From JAAZZY01 sp964612505 (GTDB lineage: Bacteria > Chlamydiota > Chlamydiia > Chlamydiales > JAAZZY01), in assembly GCA_964612505.1 (NCBI GenBank), contig CAZTEX010000004.1, forward strand, positions 46,552-110,551: a stretch of 64,000 nucleotides of DNA, read 5' to 3'. Positions 52,285-61,517 of the stretch are shown piece by piece. A program made the translations under genes and the position numbers. A model generated the notes under the pieces. It worked only from the letters and a program-made list of their open reading frames with translations. It did not search any database and was not told where the DNA came from. Position 1 is the first letter of the stretch, and every line of letters begins with the position of its first letter.

Positions 52285-54105
52285 TTAACTAAGCTGAGTC
52301 AGGCGTTCTTCTAAATTTTCCAATTCTTCTTGGAGTTTTTTAGGAAATCGCCCCTTAAAAATAGTAAAATATTTTTTAAGTGCTTCGACTTCTTGTTGCC
52401 ATTCTGTTGAGTTAATTTCAAAAAGTTGCTTGAGATGAGCCTCTGAGATATGAAGCCCAGACAGGTCTAAAGACCTCTCTTTGGGAATATAACCGATGGG
52501 AGAATGTTCTTTGACCGCTTTCCCTTGGATACTTTCAAACATCCATTTTAATACGCGTGAGTTTTCTCCAAAGCCTGGCCATAAAAAATTGTCTTGGTGA
52601 TCTTTTTTAAACCAATTAACATAAAAAATCTGAGGGAGCTTTTGCGGATTACGTCCATGACCCATATTGAGCCAGTGTTGAAAATAGTCGCCCATATGAT
52701 AGCCGCAAAACGGTAACATCGCAAATGGATCGTGACGAAGCTTTCCAAGAGATCCTTCTGCTGCTGCTGTTGTTTCAGAGGAGGTACTCGCCCCTAAAAA
52801 AACTCCATGTTGCCAATTAAAGGATTGATACACTAAAGGGGTTGTCGTGCTGCGTCTGCCACCAAAAATAATCCCTTCAATATGCACTCCTTTTGAACTT
52901 TCCCAATTTGGATCAATAATAGGACACTGCTTAGCAGGTGCAGTAAAACGAGCATTGGGATGCGCTGCTTTCGAGCCCGAAAGAGGTGACCAATCTTTCC
53001 CTAACCAATCTTTTAAATGTTTAGGGCGCTCACCGTCTTTTCCTTCCCACCACACATCTTTCTCGTCAGTTAATGCTACATTCGTAAAAAGAGTATTTTT
53101 ACTCATTGCATACATTGCATTTGGGTTTGATTGAAAAGAAGTTCCAGGAACCACTCCAAAAAATCCATTCTCTGGATTAATTGCATAAAGCTTGCCCTCT
53201 TCATCAAAATGCATCCAAGCAATATCATCACCTACACATTCGACTTTCCAACCTTTTAAAGTTGCATTCATCATGGCTAAATTTGTTTTTCCACACGCTG
53301 AAGGAAATGCGGCAGCAAAATATTTCTTTTCCCCTTCAGGATTAGTAATGCCTAAAATAAGCATATGTTCGGCAAACCACCCCTCTTCTTTGGCTATCAC
53401 AGAGGCAATGCGAAGAGCTAAACATTTTTTCCCAAGAAGAGCATTTCCCCCATAACCACTTCCAAAAGACCAAATACTTTTCGTTTCTGGAAAATGAACA
53501 ATATAACGATTATCTGGGTTACAAGGCCAAGAGACATCAACCTCCCCTTCGGCTAGAGGAGCTCCCATGGAGTGAACTCCTGGGACAAATTCACCGTGCT
53601 CTCCCAATTTTTGCAAGACAGCAGGAGAAACTCGAGTCATAATGATCATTGAACAAACAACATAAGGAGAATCTGTAATTTCTATCCCTACTTGCGCTAA
53701 CTTAGAATTCAGCGGCCCCATGCAATAAGGGATGACATACATTGTGCGTCCTCTCATACAACCTTCAAAAAGTTGATGGAGTGTCTCTCGCATGGCCTGT
53801 GGGTCACTCCAATTATTAGTTGGTCCCACATCTTCTTCAGAATTTGCACAAATAAAGGTGCGATTTTCTACACGAGCAACATCGGCAGGATCGGATAAAG
53901 CAAGATAACTGTTAGGTCTTAGACGAGGATTAAGCTCAACGATGGTTTTGGATTCTTTGAGTGATTGGATGAGCATTTGAAATTCATCTTTGCTTCCGCT
54001 GCAAAAATGAACTTTTGAAGGCGAGCAAAGCTTTACTTTATCTGTCACCCAATTTTTCAATCTTACATTCTGGGTCCACAAGTCAAGCTCTGCTTGGAAA
54101 TCCAT
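52285..54105 (-). CDS. pckG: Phosphoenolpyruvate carboxykinase (GTP)
   Basis: A 606-residue GTP-type PEPCK converting oxaloacetate to PEP in gluconeogenesis. Seen: the P-loop AAFPSACGKTNLAMM, the metal and substrate segments CVGDDIAWMHFDEEG and NPENGFFGVVPGTS, and the FGGRRSTTTPLVYQ region. The length is typical of the GTP family (about 600 residues), not the ATP family. It begins 3 nt after the mreB stop, so it is probably cotranscribed with mreB, in the order recalled for CT710-CT709. Confidence 0.95.
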   Translation of the reverse strand: MDFQAELDLWTQNVRLKNWVTDKVKLCSPSKVHFCSGSKDEFQMLIQSLKESKTIVELNPRLRPNSYLALSDPADVARVENRTFICANSEEDVGPTNNWSDPQAMRETLHQLFEGCMRGRTMYVIPYCMGPLNSKLAQVGIEITDSPYVVCSMIIMTRVSPAVLQKLGEHGEFVPGVHSMGAPLAEGEVDVSWPCNPDNRYIVHFPETKSIWSFGSGYGGNALLGKKCLALRIASVIAKEEGWFAEHMLILGITNPEGEKKYFAAAFPSACGKTNLAMMNATLKGWKVECVGDDIAWMHFDEEGKLYAINPENGFFGVVPGTSFQSNPNAMYAMSKNTLFTNVALTDEKDVWWEGKDGERPKHLKDWLGKDWSPLSGSKAAHPNARFTAPAKQCPIIDPNWESSKGVHIEGIIFGGRRSTTTPLVYQSFNWQHGVFLGASTSSETTAAAEGSLGKLRHDPFAMLPFCGYHMGDYFQHWLNMGHGRNPQKLPQIFYVNWFKKDHQDNFLWPGFGENSRVLKWMFESIQGKAVKEHSPIGYIPKERSLDLSGLHISEAHLKQLFEINSTEWQQEVEALKKYFTIFKGRFPKKLQEELENLEERLTQLS

Positions 54106-54108
54106 CGA

Positions 54109-55197
54109 CTACAAACCTACTTTGCGCTTCTTAAATTTATCTAAATATTCCAAAGCTTTTCCTGTTCCTAAACAAACAACTAAAAGCGGATTTGGAGCTA
54201 CAATCATCGGCAATCCAGTCTCTTTAATCAAGGCTTTATCTAATCCTTTAATTAAAGCACCACCTCCAGCTAACACCATTCCCCTCTCTACAAGGTCTGC
54301 GGCTAACTCAGGAGGACATTTTTCAAGCGTTAGTTTAACAGCTTCGATGATTTGTTGAATAGGCTCTGCAAGACATTCTCTAATTTCTACGGAGTTAATA
54401 CGTTTAGTAATAGGCAATCCAGCTACTTGATCGCGTCCTCTCACTTCCATCTCAAGCTCATTTTCACCGAGTGGATAAGCCGAACCAATTTTAATCTTAA
54501 TTTCTTCAGCAGTTCTTGGACCAATCATCAAGTTATAGGTTCTGCGCATATAGTTGATAATGCATTCATCAAACTCATCCCCTGCTACCCTAAGAGATCT
54601 AGATTCAACGATACCACCGAGTGAAATAATTGCAATTTCTGTTGTTCCACCCCCAATATCAATAATCATGTTCGCAGCCGGTTCGTGAACTGGTAGATCA
54701 ACTCCAATAGCAGCAGCCATTGGCTCTTCAATTAAGATGACCTCTTGAGCGCCCGCATGCAACGCAGAGTCTTCCACAGCTCTTTTTTCAACCCCAGTAA
54801 TTCCAGAAGGTACTGCTATCAAAATTTTGGGACGAAAAAGGCTACGCGCTGGCGTCACTCTTCGAATAAGCTCTTTGAGCATCCCTTCTGCTATCTCAAA
54901 GTCAGCAATAACCCCATCTTTCATAGGGCGGATGGCATGAATTTTTTGCGGCGTTTTACCAAGCATCGCTTTAGCTTTGTGGCCAACAGCCAACACCTCT
55001 TTTGTTTTTGCATCAACAGCAACCACCGAAGGCTCTGATAATACAATCCCTTTTCCTCTCACATAGACTAACGTATTTGCTGTTCCTAAGTCGATACCGA
55101 TGTCACTAGAAAAAAAGCCAGCTAACTTGTTAAATCGCTTTAACAGGGTCATCTTCATTTTTTCCATTAATACACTAAGTTGATTTCTCTTAATCAT
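54109..55197 (-). CDS. mreB: Rod-shape determining protein MreB
   Basis: A 362-residue bacterial actin. Seen: the phosphate 1 loop DIGIDLGTANTLVYVRGKG, AVPSGITGVEKRAVEDSA, phosphate 2 MIIDIGGGTTEIAII, and the adenosine region VLAGGGALIKGLD. Chlamydiae lack FtsZ, and MreB organises septal peptidoglycan at division, which links it to the amidase, MurJ and LysM genes here. About 17 residues precede the usual start, but AGGA sits 7 nt before the ATG at 55197, supporting it; internal ATGs exist. It follows the SNF2 gene by 7 nt. Confidence 0.95.
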   Translation of the reverse strand: MIKRNQLSVLMEKMKMTLLKRFNKLAGFFSSDIGIDLGTANTLVYVRGKGIVLSEPSVVAVDAKTKEVLAVGHKAKAMLGKTPQKIHAIRPMKDGVIADFEIAEGMLKELIRRVTPARSLFRPKILIAVPSGITGVEKRAVEDSALHAGAQEVILIEEPMAAAIGVDLPVHEPAANMIIDIGGGTTEIAIISLGGIVESRSLRVAGDEFDECIINYMRRTYNLMIGPRTAEEIKIKIGSAYPLGENELEMEVRGRDQVAGLPITKRINSVEIRECLAEPIQQIIEAVKLTLEKCPPELAADLVERGMVLAGGGALIKGLDKALIKETGLPMIVAPNPLLVVCLGTGKALEYLDKFKKRKVGL

Positions 55198-55204
55198 TTA
55201 TTTC

Positions 55205-58200
55205 CTACACTTGCAATAGCTCAAGAACTTCTTCCCAAGTCAGCTTAGACATTGCTTCATCATCTGAGCAGATTACTTGTTTGACTAGTCCTCGTTTTTT
55301 ATCCTGCATGCTTATAATTTTTTCTTCGATTGTTCCAAGCGTCACCAGCTTGTATGACATTACAGATTTATCTTGTCCTAGGCGATGTACACGGTCTGTT
55401 GCTTGATTTTCAACAGCTGGGTTCCACCACATGTCATAATGAATGACCGTATCAGCCCCAACTAAGTTAAGGCCTGCACCACCTGCTTTTAGAGAAACTA
55501 AGAATACAGAAATAGATTTATCTTCGTTAAAATTCTTTACAATTTCCAAGCGGTCTTTAGTCGATCCATCTAAATATGCAAACTTAATACCTTTCTGTTC
55601 TATTTCATCACGCATTATTTTTAACATACGTGTGTATTGACTGAAAATAACAATCTTATGATTTCCTTCAATTAAAGTATCTAAAAGTTCAAAAAGCATT
55701 TCATACTTAGCAGAATCCCCTTCTTCAACGCTCTCTTTTGCAAAAATGGCTGGGTGACAGCAAATTTGTTTAAGGCGAGTTAATGTAGCAAGAACGTGGA
55801 TTTGAATTTTTTCAAATCCTTCTTTTTTCACAAGAGAAGAAAGCTCTTCTCGAGCCGTATTGACGTAAGAGGTATAAAGCTCTTGCTGAGTTGGCGTCAA
55901 TTGACAGTGGTAGGTAATTTGTGAAACTGGAGGGAGATCTTTTAAAACATCGGCTTTCATTCTTCTTAAAATAAACGGAGAAACCTTTTTCTTCAGTTGT
56001 TCCATGTTCCCTTTTTTAGAATGACCTGAATCTCGGATATACTTTTCAACAAAACGCTTATAACTGCTGAGAAGCCCTGGCATTAAGAAGTCAAATAGGC
56101 TCCAAATTTCTAGCAATGAGTTTTCAATCGGTGTACCTGTTAAAATCAACTTGCAACTCGATTGAAGAATTTTTACCGATTGAGCATTGCGCGTGCTGCG
56201 GTTTTTAATGTGTTGAGCTTCATCGAGGATTACATAACCTAATTTGTGCTTTTGATAGTGGTCCACATCTTTTTGTAATAAGCTATAGGAAGTAATTAAA
56301 ATTTGATATTTGTGAATATTTTTGAGTGATTTTTTTCTTTGGCTTGGGATGCCATCCACAACCATGACTTTTAAATTCGGATTAAAGCGATGAAACTCCT
56401 CATACCAATTATATAGTAGCGAAGTTGGGCAAACAATGAGCGAGAGTGTTTTTTCCTTAGTCGTATTATAGTATTGTGTAAGAGCGACAATGGCTTGCAA
56501 TGTTTTACCAAGTCCCATGTCATCGGCTAAAATACCGTTGAGGTGCATTGTTCGTAAGCGCTCCAGCCACTCGACCCCTTCATTTTGATATGAGCGTAGA
56601 GTCGCATTGATTTCTTTAGGGACTGGTGAAGCTTCAAATTCAGCATCTCCAAGGATTTGCTTTTGAATCTCCTTAATTTTTTTACTCATTGTAACATTAA
56701 TAGGCAGAGCAGTGAGCTGCGTCGCGTGAATCGTAGCTAGCACCCAAAGTGGGCGCAACAGGCGATGATCTGTCACTTCTGTTAAACCCAGTTCATCAAA
56801 AAACTGAATGATAGGAGTAATACGCTCTAAATCAAGGACAAGAATCTTATGAATGCCTTTATTCTTCTTTTTTTCAGGTTGATCTGTTTCAAGTTCAATA
56901 AAGTTGCGTTTTGAAGAGCAGCATTCCCACAGTAGATCGACTTTAATGTCTTTCAAGTGACCATTTACTTTTAATTCAATGGCAAACTGATCAATGCTCT
57001 CACACTCTGTAAATTTAAGTTCAAAAGTAGTTTCATCATAAATAAATTGATTCAGAAGATTTTGTGGGCAGTCAAATTGGATTTTATCTTGATACTGAGG
57101 GACGATAGAAGTCATGAATTCGACAATAGCTTTTTCTGACTTGGCAACAAAAAACCCTGTTTTGGGTTGATAGATAAATCCAGAAAAAATTTTCTCAATG
57201 AGTGTTTTCTCTTCCACTAGGTTACGGGCTAAAATTCTCCCTTCATTGATAAATGAGGATAAGTGTTCTTGAGTAAGATCTTTAGCAGCAACAGGTATTT
57301 CTACACCTTCATAGATAAAGAAAAGAGAGGCATCTAGTTCCCCATCTATATAAGAGAGGATACAGTGTCCCTTTAGCTCACTGGCAAAAGGAAGGGTTAC
57401 ATAGCTTTCGAGTAAGTTCTGGTTGCGAACAGCAGCAAAGCGCATTAGCTCAGGCAGCGAGTTTTCAATAAAAGTTCCAAATAAAGGCTCTGGAATCACA
57501 ATATCATGCAGTCGTTTTAGATCTTGAAGATGAGCTCTTTTAATGGTTTCTGCAAAAGTATAATAAGTATTGTTATGAATAATTCCTGGGGTAGCTCCTT
57601 CAAAAGCTAATACTTCCTCTAATTTATAAGACTCTTCATTTAAAATAATATAGGGTTGTAAAAACAGCTTGGGAGCAGGAACTGACATCGCTTCTAAATC
57701 AAAGCAAATGGCAGCTTTCTTTAAGGAAAAAACTAAAGGGGTTTCAATAGTGGCGCAGTAAATGCCTGGAACTATTAGATCGTCATTATCATCTTCTTTA
57801 CGATGATGGGATAGGTTGGATTTTACCGAGCGATAAGCTTTGTGAACTAAGTCACCAAAAATAACTTTTGCAAATGGGATGAGCTTGGGGTTGACATCAT
57901 TTTCAATGAGTTGGCTGCTAATATGGTCAACCATGATTTTGATCATCTCATAGTGCTCGGGTGGGAATGAACTAGATGTAAATCGATACCGCTTTCCCCC
58001 TATCAAAATGGCTTCATTAAAGCGCATCGCATTCAAAAAAGCCCGAACGTTTGGAATATTGAGTGGTTTGGAACGAAAAGGGAGTCGCAGCGCTAATTGC
58101 AAGACCACATTTGTTGGATTATCTGGGGCATGAAAGATGACCGCTAGCTCTGCATTTTCAACTTCAACTTCAATTTCATGAGTGTAAAAATAGGGTGAAT

Positions 58201-58672
58201 CACTTAAAAGCTCTGAGGCAAGTGCATATTCAGTGAGTAATTCTTTTTGATAAGTTTTATTTTTCTTTGTTTCATGCTTGTTTTGAGCTTCTCGAACAAC
58301 TTCGATCATTTCTTGTTTTTCTTCCAAATTGATCTCTTCTGTTTCAGTTAAAACAGTTTCTTTAGAGAATGAAACAAGGATGTTATCTAGATGTTCTTCG
58401 AGGTGAAATAAAAGAGCGGCAATATGTTGACAATCATAGCTATAAGGACAGTCACAATTGGAGTCTATGGTACTTGAATCGTCTCGATCAATCTCAATTT
58501 CACTTTCGTAATTATTGCTAAAATTACCCGCAATACTTCCGCTGATTCGCAAAACTCCTGAATCAATATGCAAAATTTTGGCATTGACGACCATTTTGGT
58601 GTCATAAAGATCTTTGCCTTGTTTCAAAATATTTGAGGAGAAATCTTGTCTTAACTTTCTAAAATTTAACAT
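55205..58672 (-). CDS. SWI2/SNF2-family helicase with SWIM zinc finger
   Basis: An 1155-residue protein. Seen: an N-terminal SWIM zinc finger (NCDCPYSYDCQHIAALL, about residues 73-90), a long central region corresponding to bacterial SNF2 N-terminal domains, then the SNF2 ATPase with GILADDMGLGKTLQAI (Walker A), LDEAQHIKN (DEAQ box), LTGTPIENSLLEIW, and helicase C with IFSQYTRMLKI, LKAGGAGLNLVGADTVIHYDMWWNPAVENQATDR. Such enzymes translocate on duplex DNA and remodel bound proteins. The position before mreB matches CT708 from memory. No methylase or nuclease is attached, so this is not a DISARM-type defence gene. Confidence 0.9.
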   Translation of the reverse strand: MLNFRKLRQDFSSNILKQGKDLYDTKMVVNAKILHIDSGVLRISGSIAGNFSNNYESEIEIDRDDSSTIDSNCDCPYSYDCQHIAALLFHLEEHLDNILVSFSKETVLTETEEINLEEKQEMIEVVREAQNKHETKKNKTYQKELLTEYALASELLSDSPYFYTHEIEVEVENAELAVIFHAPDNPTNVVLQLALRLPFRSKPLNIPNVRAFLNAMRFNEAILIGGKRYRFTSSSFPPEHYEMIKIMVDHISSQLIENDVNPKLIPFAKVIFGDLVHKAYRSVKSNLSHHRKEDDNDDLIVPGIYCATIETPLVFSLKKAAICFDLEAMSVPAPKLFLQPYIILNEESYKLEEVLAFEGATPGIIHNNTYYTFAETIKRAHLQDLKRLHDIVIPEPLFGTFIENSLPELMRFAAVRNQNLLESYVTLPFASELKGHCILSYIDGELDASLFFIYEGVEIPVAAKDLTQEHLSSFINEGRILARNLVEEKTLIEKIFSGFIYQPKTGFFVAKSEKAIVEFMTSIVPQYQDKIQFDCPQNLLNQFIYDETTFELKFTECESIDQFAIELKVNGHLKDIKVDLLWECCSSKRNFIELETDQPEKKKNKGIHKILVLDLERITPIIQFFDELGLTEVTDHRLLRPLWVLATIHATQLTALPINVTMSKKIKEIQKQILGDAEFEASPVPKEINATLRSYQNEGVEWLERLRTMHLNGILADDMGLGKTLQAIVALTQYYNTTKEKTLSLIVCPTSLLYNWYEEFHRFNPNLKVMVVDGIPSQRKKSLKNIHKYQILITSYSLLQKDVDHYQKHKLGYVILDEAQHIKNRSTRNAQSVKILQSSCKLILTGTPIENSLLEIWSLFDFLMPGLLSSYKRFVEKYIRDSGHSKKGNMEQLKKKVSPFILRRMKADVLKDLPPVSQITYHCQLTPTQQELYTSYVNTAREELSSLVKKEGFEKIQIHVLATLTRLKQICCHPAIFAKESVEEGDSAKYEMLFELLDTLIEGNHKIVIFSQYTRMLKIMRDEIEQKGIKFAYLDGSTKDRLEIVKNFNEDKSISVFLVSLKAGGAGLNLVGADTVIHYDMWWNPAVENQATDRVHRLGQDKSVMSYKLVTLGTIEEKIISMQDKKRGLVKQVICSDDEAMSKLTWEEVLELLQV

Positions 58673-59258
58673 ATACTTAATTTAAAGGTGAAAATAGAAA
58701 ATAAATTATCTATTATATTAATAAAATTGCCTGCGTATGGGTTTCTATTACCACTTTCAATAGTTTTTTTTAAAGAAAAATTTCAGAACATCTTAAGTTA
58801 TATCCCGACAAAAAATAAAGAGTTATTGAGAAACTTTTAAACACCCCTCTATTTTCTATTTGAAAGATTTTTGTAATCATTAGAGGCCCTTGGATTTACT
58901 CAAAAATAGTTAATTTCAACTCTGTTTTTTGATCTGTAAGATGAGTTCTACCCCGTCGTTTGTTTTATAAAAAATATTTTATCTCTATTCTTCAAAGCAC
59001 AAGAATTTTAGAATTTAGATAGCGAAAAAGGAGACACAACACTTGTGAATTTAAAAAAATTATTCTAATATTGGCGCGCAATATCCCCCATATTGAGGGT
59101 TCTAGGTCAAAGAATGAAAGAGAGCTTTGATCTAGAACCTCACTTTTACCACCCTTTGAATGTAAAATTATTTTTTGAACAAGGAATCCCTCTTGAATTA
59201 AATCTCTTTGCTTTCGTATCATTTCTGGTTCAAAATCTTTTGCTTAAAAAGCAATTAT
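58673..59258. other. 586-nt intergenic region without genes, holding two hairpins
   Basis: I see no convincing gene here; short open frames lack ribosome sites and protein-like composition. Present are the hairpin pair described separately (59079-59139) and a small palindrome TTGCTT-AAA-AAGCAA (59240-59254) ending 4 nt before tRNA-Gly. The region also must contain promoters for the SNF2 unit and the tRNA. Confidence 0.5.
59079..59139 (+). other. Two adjacent hairpins, possible structured RNA
   Basis: Hairpin 1: CAATAT (59079-59084) with ATATTG (59090-59095) around CCCCC. Hairpin 2: a 15-bp arm starting GGTTCTAG (59098-59112) pairs with an arm ending CTAGAACC (59125-59139) around a 12-nt loop; the only mismatch is G/T and would be a G-U pair in plus-strand RNA. 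No T run follows, so it does not look like a standard terminator. Confidence 0.5.
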
Positions 59259-59330
59259 GCGGGTGTAGCTCAGTGGTAGAGCATCACGTTGCCAACGTGA
59301 GGGTCGTGAGTTCAAATCTCATTACCCGCT
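59259..59330 (+). tRNA. tRNA-Gly (anticodon GCC)
   Basis: A 72-nt cloverleaf. The acceptor pairs GCGGGTG with TACCCGC (one G-U) and the discriminator is T. The anticodon stem TCACG/CGTGA encloses TTGCCAA, giving GCC for GGC/GGU. The D arm has GTAGCTCAGTGGTAGAGC. No CCA is encoded. It lies 23 nt before tig and may share its transcript. Confidence 0.95.
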
Positions 59331-59353
59331 TTATATAGAAAAGGAAACTTAGC

Positions 59354-60817
59354 GTGACTGAAGAGACATCCCCAAAAAAGAAAGCTCCTGTTAAAAAGGC
59401 TGCAAAAAAAGCGCCCGTAAAAAAAGTGGCCAAAAGCGTGGACGTAGCAGAAAAAGCTCATCCAGAACAAAGCCATGCTAAAGCGGTAGCTCATTCAAAA
59501 GGCCATTCTACTCACTCTTTTAAAAATGACTTTGTGCAAGTGGAAGTGGAATACTTAGCTGATTGCAAAGCCAATTTAGACGTAAAAGTTTCTCAAAAAG
59601 TTCTGCAAGAAGCCCATACTAAGGCTCTTAAAGAAGTCAGCAAGAATATCTCCATTCCTGGCTTTCGAAAAGGCAAAGTGCCTAAAGAAATGATTAAATC
59701 AAATTACGCAAGCTATGTTACTGAGCAATATCAAAATTTATTTCTCCAACAAGCACTTGAGCAAGCCTTACTTTTAACTCATCTAAGACCTTTAAATTAT
59801 CGAAATATTAAGCCAAAAATTGAAAGCGAAACAGAACACGAGGCTCACGTTATATTTACGTTTGAAACTTACCCTGTTGTCCCTGAAATAGATTTAGAAT
59901 CTATTAAACTTAAAAAAGTAGAGCCCGAAGACATCGATCAAGCACGAATTGATGAAGTCATTGATGTGATGAGAACCTACCGTGCAAAATGGAATCCAGT
60001 GGCTGATCGCGGCGTTGAAATGGAAGATTTTGTTGAAGTAGACATCGAAAATTTGGAAGAAGGGACGAAAATTGTTAGTCAAAAAAGAGTCCAAGTTTCT
60101 AAAGGCAAACTCTCCTCTTGGATTATGAAACTGCTATTGGGAACAAAGAAAGGTGAATCTAAAGAAGGGATGAGCAAATGGGATGATGAAGTAATGCCTA
60201 AAGCAGAGAAGAAAGACTTTAAAGCAATGAAGTGCAAAGTCTCTGTCTTAGATATTTTTACTGCAGATCTTCCCCCTGTCGATGAAAGCTTTGCTCAAGC
60301 AATGGGAACACAATCAGTAGCTGACCTTCGCACGCAAGTGATGCTAAGACTTAAGAAAAATGCTGAAGAAGTCGTCGAAGCTAAGCAACGAGAAGAATTA
60401 GACGATCAATTAGAGAAGCTTGTTGATTTTCAAATTCCTCAATCTTTGATCGATGCAGAAATTAAAACTAAAATTCAGCTTAAAGAGCAAGAGCTTAAAT
60501 ATGCTCATTTCTCAGATGTCGATATCCAAAAAAGAGCAGCACAAACTGAGGAAGAAGCTCAAAAAGAAGCTTTAAGATCTTTAAAACTCTTCTTTATTTT
60601 GCAAAAGCTAGCTAACGATAATAAAATTATTGTGTCTGAACAAGAGTTACGTCAAGTTGTTGCTGAGAGAATTTCTCAACTCAATTTACCTCAAGAATTT
60701 AAATCTAGTCCCCAATTCAATAGCCATTTTATCCAAGAAGTTCGCATGAATTGCTTTGTTGAGCTACTAACAGATAAAGTGAAGAGATATTTGCTAAAGA
60801 AAGTGGTCTACTCTTAA
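59354..60817 (+). CDS. tig: Trigger factor with Lys/Ala-rich N-terminal extension
   Basis: A 487-residue ribosome-bound chaperone. The ribosome-binding signature PGFRKGKVPKEMIKSNY (about 103-119) and the C-terminal chaperone arms are present; the middle PPIase-like domain is poorly conserved. Residues 1-58 are an extension absent from normal trigger factors (which begin near VQVEVEYLADC): Lys, Ala, Pro and Val repeats (KKAPVKKAAKK, APVKKVAK) followed by a His/Ala/Ser stretch. It resembles chlamydial histone-like tails. The start is GTG at 59354 with AAGGA 8 nt before it. clpP and clpX follow, the usual tig-clpP-clpX order. Confidence 0.9.
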   Translation: MTEETSPKKKAPVKKAAKKAPVKKVAKSVDVAEKAHPEQSHAKAVAHSKGHSTHSFKNDFVQVEVEYLADCKANLDVKVSQKVLQEAHTKALKEVSKNISIPGFRKGKVPKEMIKSNYASYVTEQYQNLFLQQALEQALLLTHLRPLNYRNIKPKIESETEHEAHVIFTFETYPVVPEIDLESIKLKKVEPEDIDQARIDEVIDVMRTYRAKWNPVADRGVEMEDFVEVDIENLEEGTKIVSQKRVQVSKGKLSSWIMKLLLGTKKGESKEGMSKWDDEVMPKAEKKDFKAMKCKVSVLDIFTADLPPVDESFAQAMGTQSVADLRTQVMLRLKKNAEEVVEAKQREELDDQLEKLVDFQIPQSLIDAEIKTKIQLKEQELKYAHFSDVDIQKRAAQTEEEAQKEALRSLKLFFILQKLANDNKIIVSEQELRQVVAERISQLNLPQEFKSSPQFNSHFIQEVRMNCFVELLTDKVKRYLLKKVVYS

Positions 60818-60899
60818 GATCGCATTGTTTGAAAAAACTCTAGAAAAAAAATCTCTTAAAAGACAATAGTGGGAAAGTAAGCTAACCAAAGGTATAATA

Positions 60900-61517
60900 A
60901 TGTCTATGTCTCTTACTCCATATGTTATTGAAGATACGGGTCGCGGCGAACGCTCCATGGATATTTATTCTCGTCTTTTAAAAGACAGAATTATTTTCAT
61001 TGGCACAGGTATCGATGATCAAGTAGCCAACGTTGTCGTCGCACAATTGCTTTTTTTAAGAATGGAAGACCCTAAAAAAGAAATCAGCATTTTTATTAAT
61101 TCTATGGGGGGCTATGTCAACTCTACCCTCGCTATTTATGACACTATTCGCTTTTTAGGGTGTGACGTAAAAACTTATTGCATTGGGCAAGCATCCTCTT
61201 TTGCAGCGATTTTACTTGCAGCTGGAACTAAAGGGAAACGCTTTGCGTTGCCAAATAGCCGCATTATGATTCGTCAACCTGCAGGCGGTGTCACTGGAAC
61301 GTCGATTGATATTCATATTCAAACTAAAGAAATTTTAGTCCTTAAACGTAAATCTGCTGAAATTTTATCCGAAGAAACAGGTAGACCCATAGAGCAAATC
61401 CTTAAAGATTGGGATCGTGACTATTTTATGAGTGCTCAGGAAGCTGTTGAATATGGTTTAGTAGATCAAGTGATTGTAAGACAAAGCGAACAACAAGAGG
61501 CTACAGCAACAGCATGA
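60900..61517 (+). CDS. clpP: ClpP2-type protease subunit with catalytic His replaced by Arg
   Basis: A 205-residue Clp protease subunit. The nucleophile Ser100 (GQASSFAA) and the acid Asp174 (WDRDYFMSA) are in place. The catalytic His, normally in IMIHQP, is Arg125 (IMIRQP; codon CGT at 61272-61274). The oxyanion/substrate strand, usually NSPGGS-TAG, reads NSMGGYVNST. So this subunit is probably proteolytically weak or inactive and may act like ClpR in a mixed ring with an active ClpP1 encoded elsewhere. AAAGG lies 8 nt before the ATG. The stop overlaps the clpX start (ATGA), so the pair is translationally coupled. Confidence 0.92.
   Translation: MSMSLTPYVIEDTGRGERSMDIYSRLLKDRIIFIGTGIDDQVANVVVAQLLFLRMEDPKKEISIFINSMGGYVNSTLAIYDTIRFLGCDVKTYCIGQASSFAAILLAAGTKGKRFALPNSRIMIRQPAGGVTGTSIDIHIQTKEILVLKRKSAEILSEETGRPIEQILKDWDRDYFMSAQEAVEYGLVDQVIVRQSEQQEATATA

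Noticed and set aside
55205..58672. Anti-phage defence island around the SNF2 helicase
   Set aside because: The gene sits in a conserved chlamydial order beside mreB and tig; no methylase, PLD or other defence gene accompanies it.
58992..59338. Short open frames of 76 and 81 residues in the SNF2-tRNA gap
   Set aside because: No ribosome sites, composition not protein-like, one runs through the tRNA; the hairpins explain the structure better.
60885..60902. TATAAT just before the clpP start as a promoter
   Set aside because: No -35-like hexamer at 15-19 nt upstream, and it lies between the ribosome site and the ATG.
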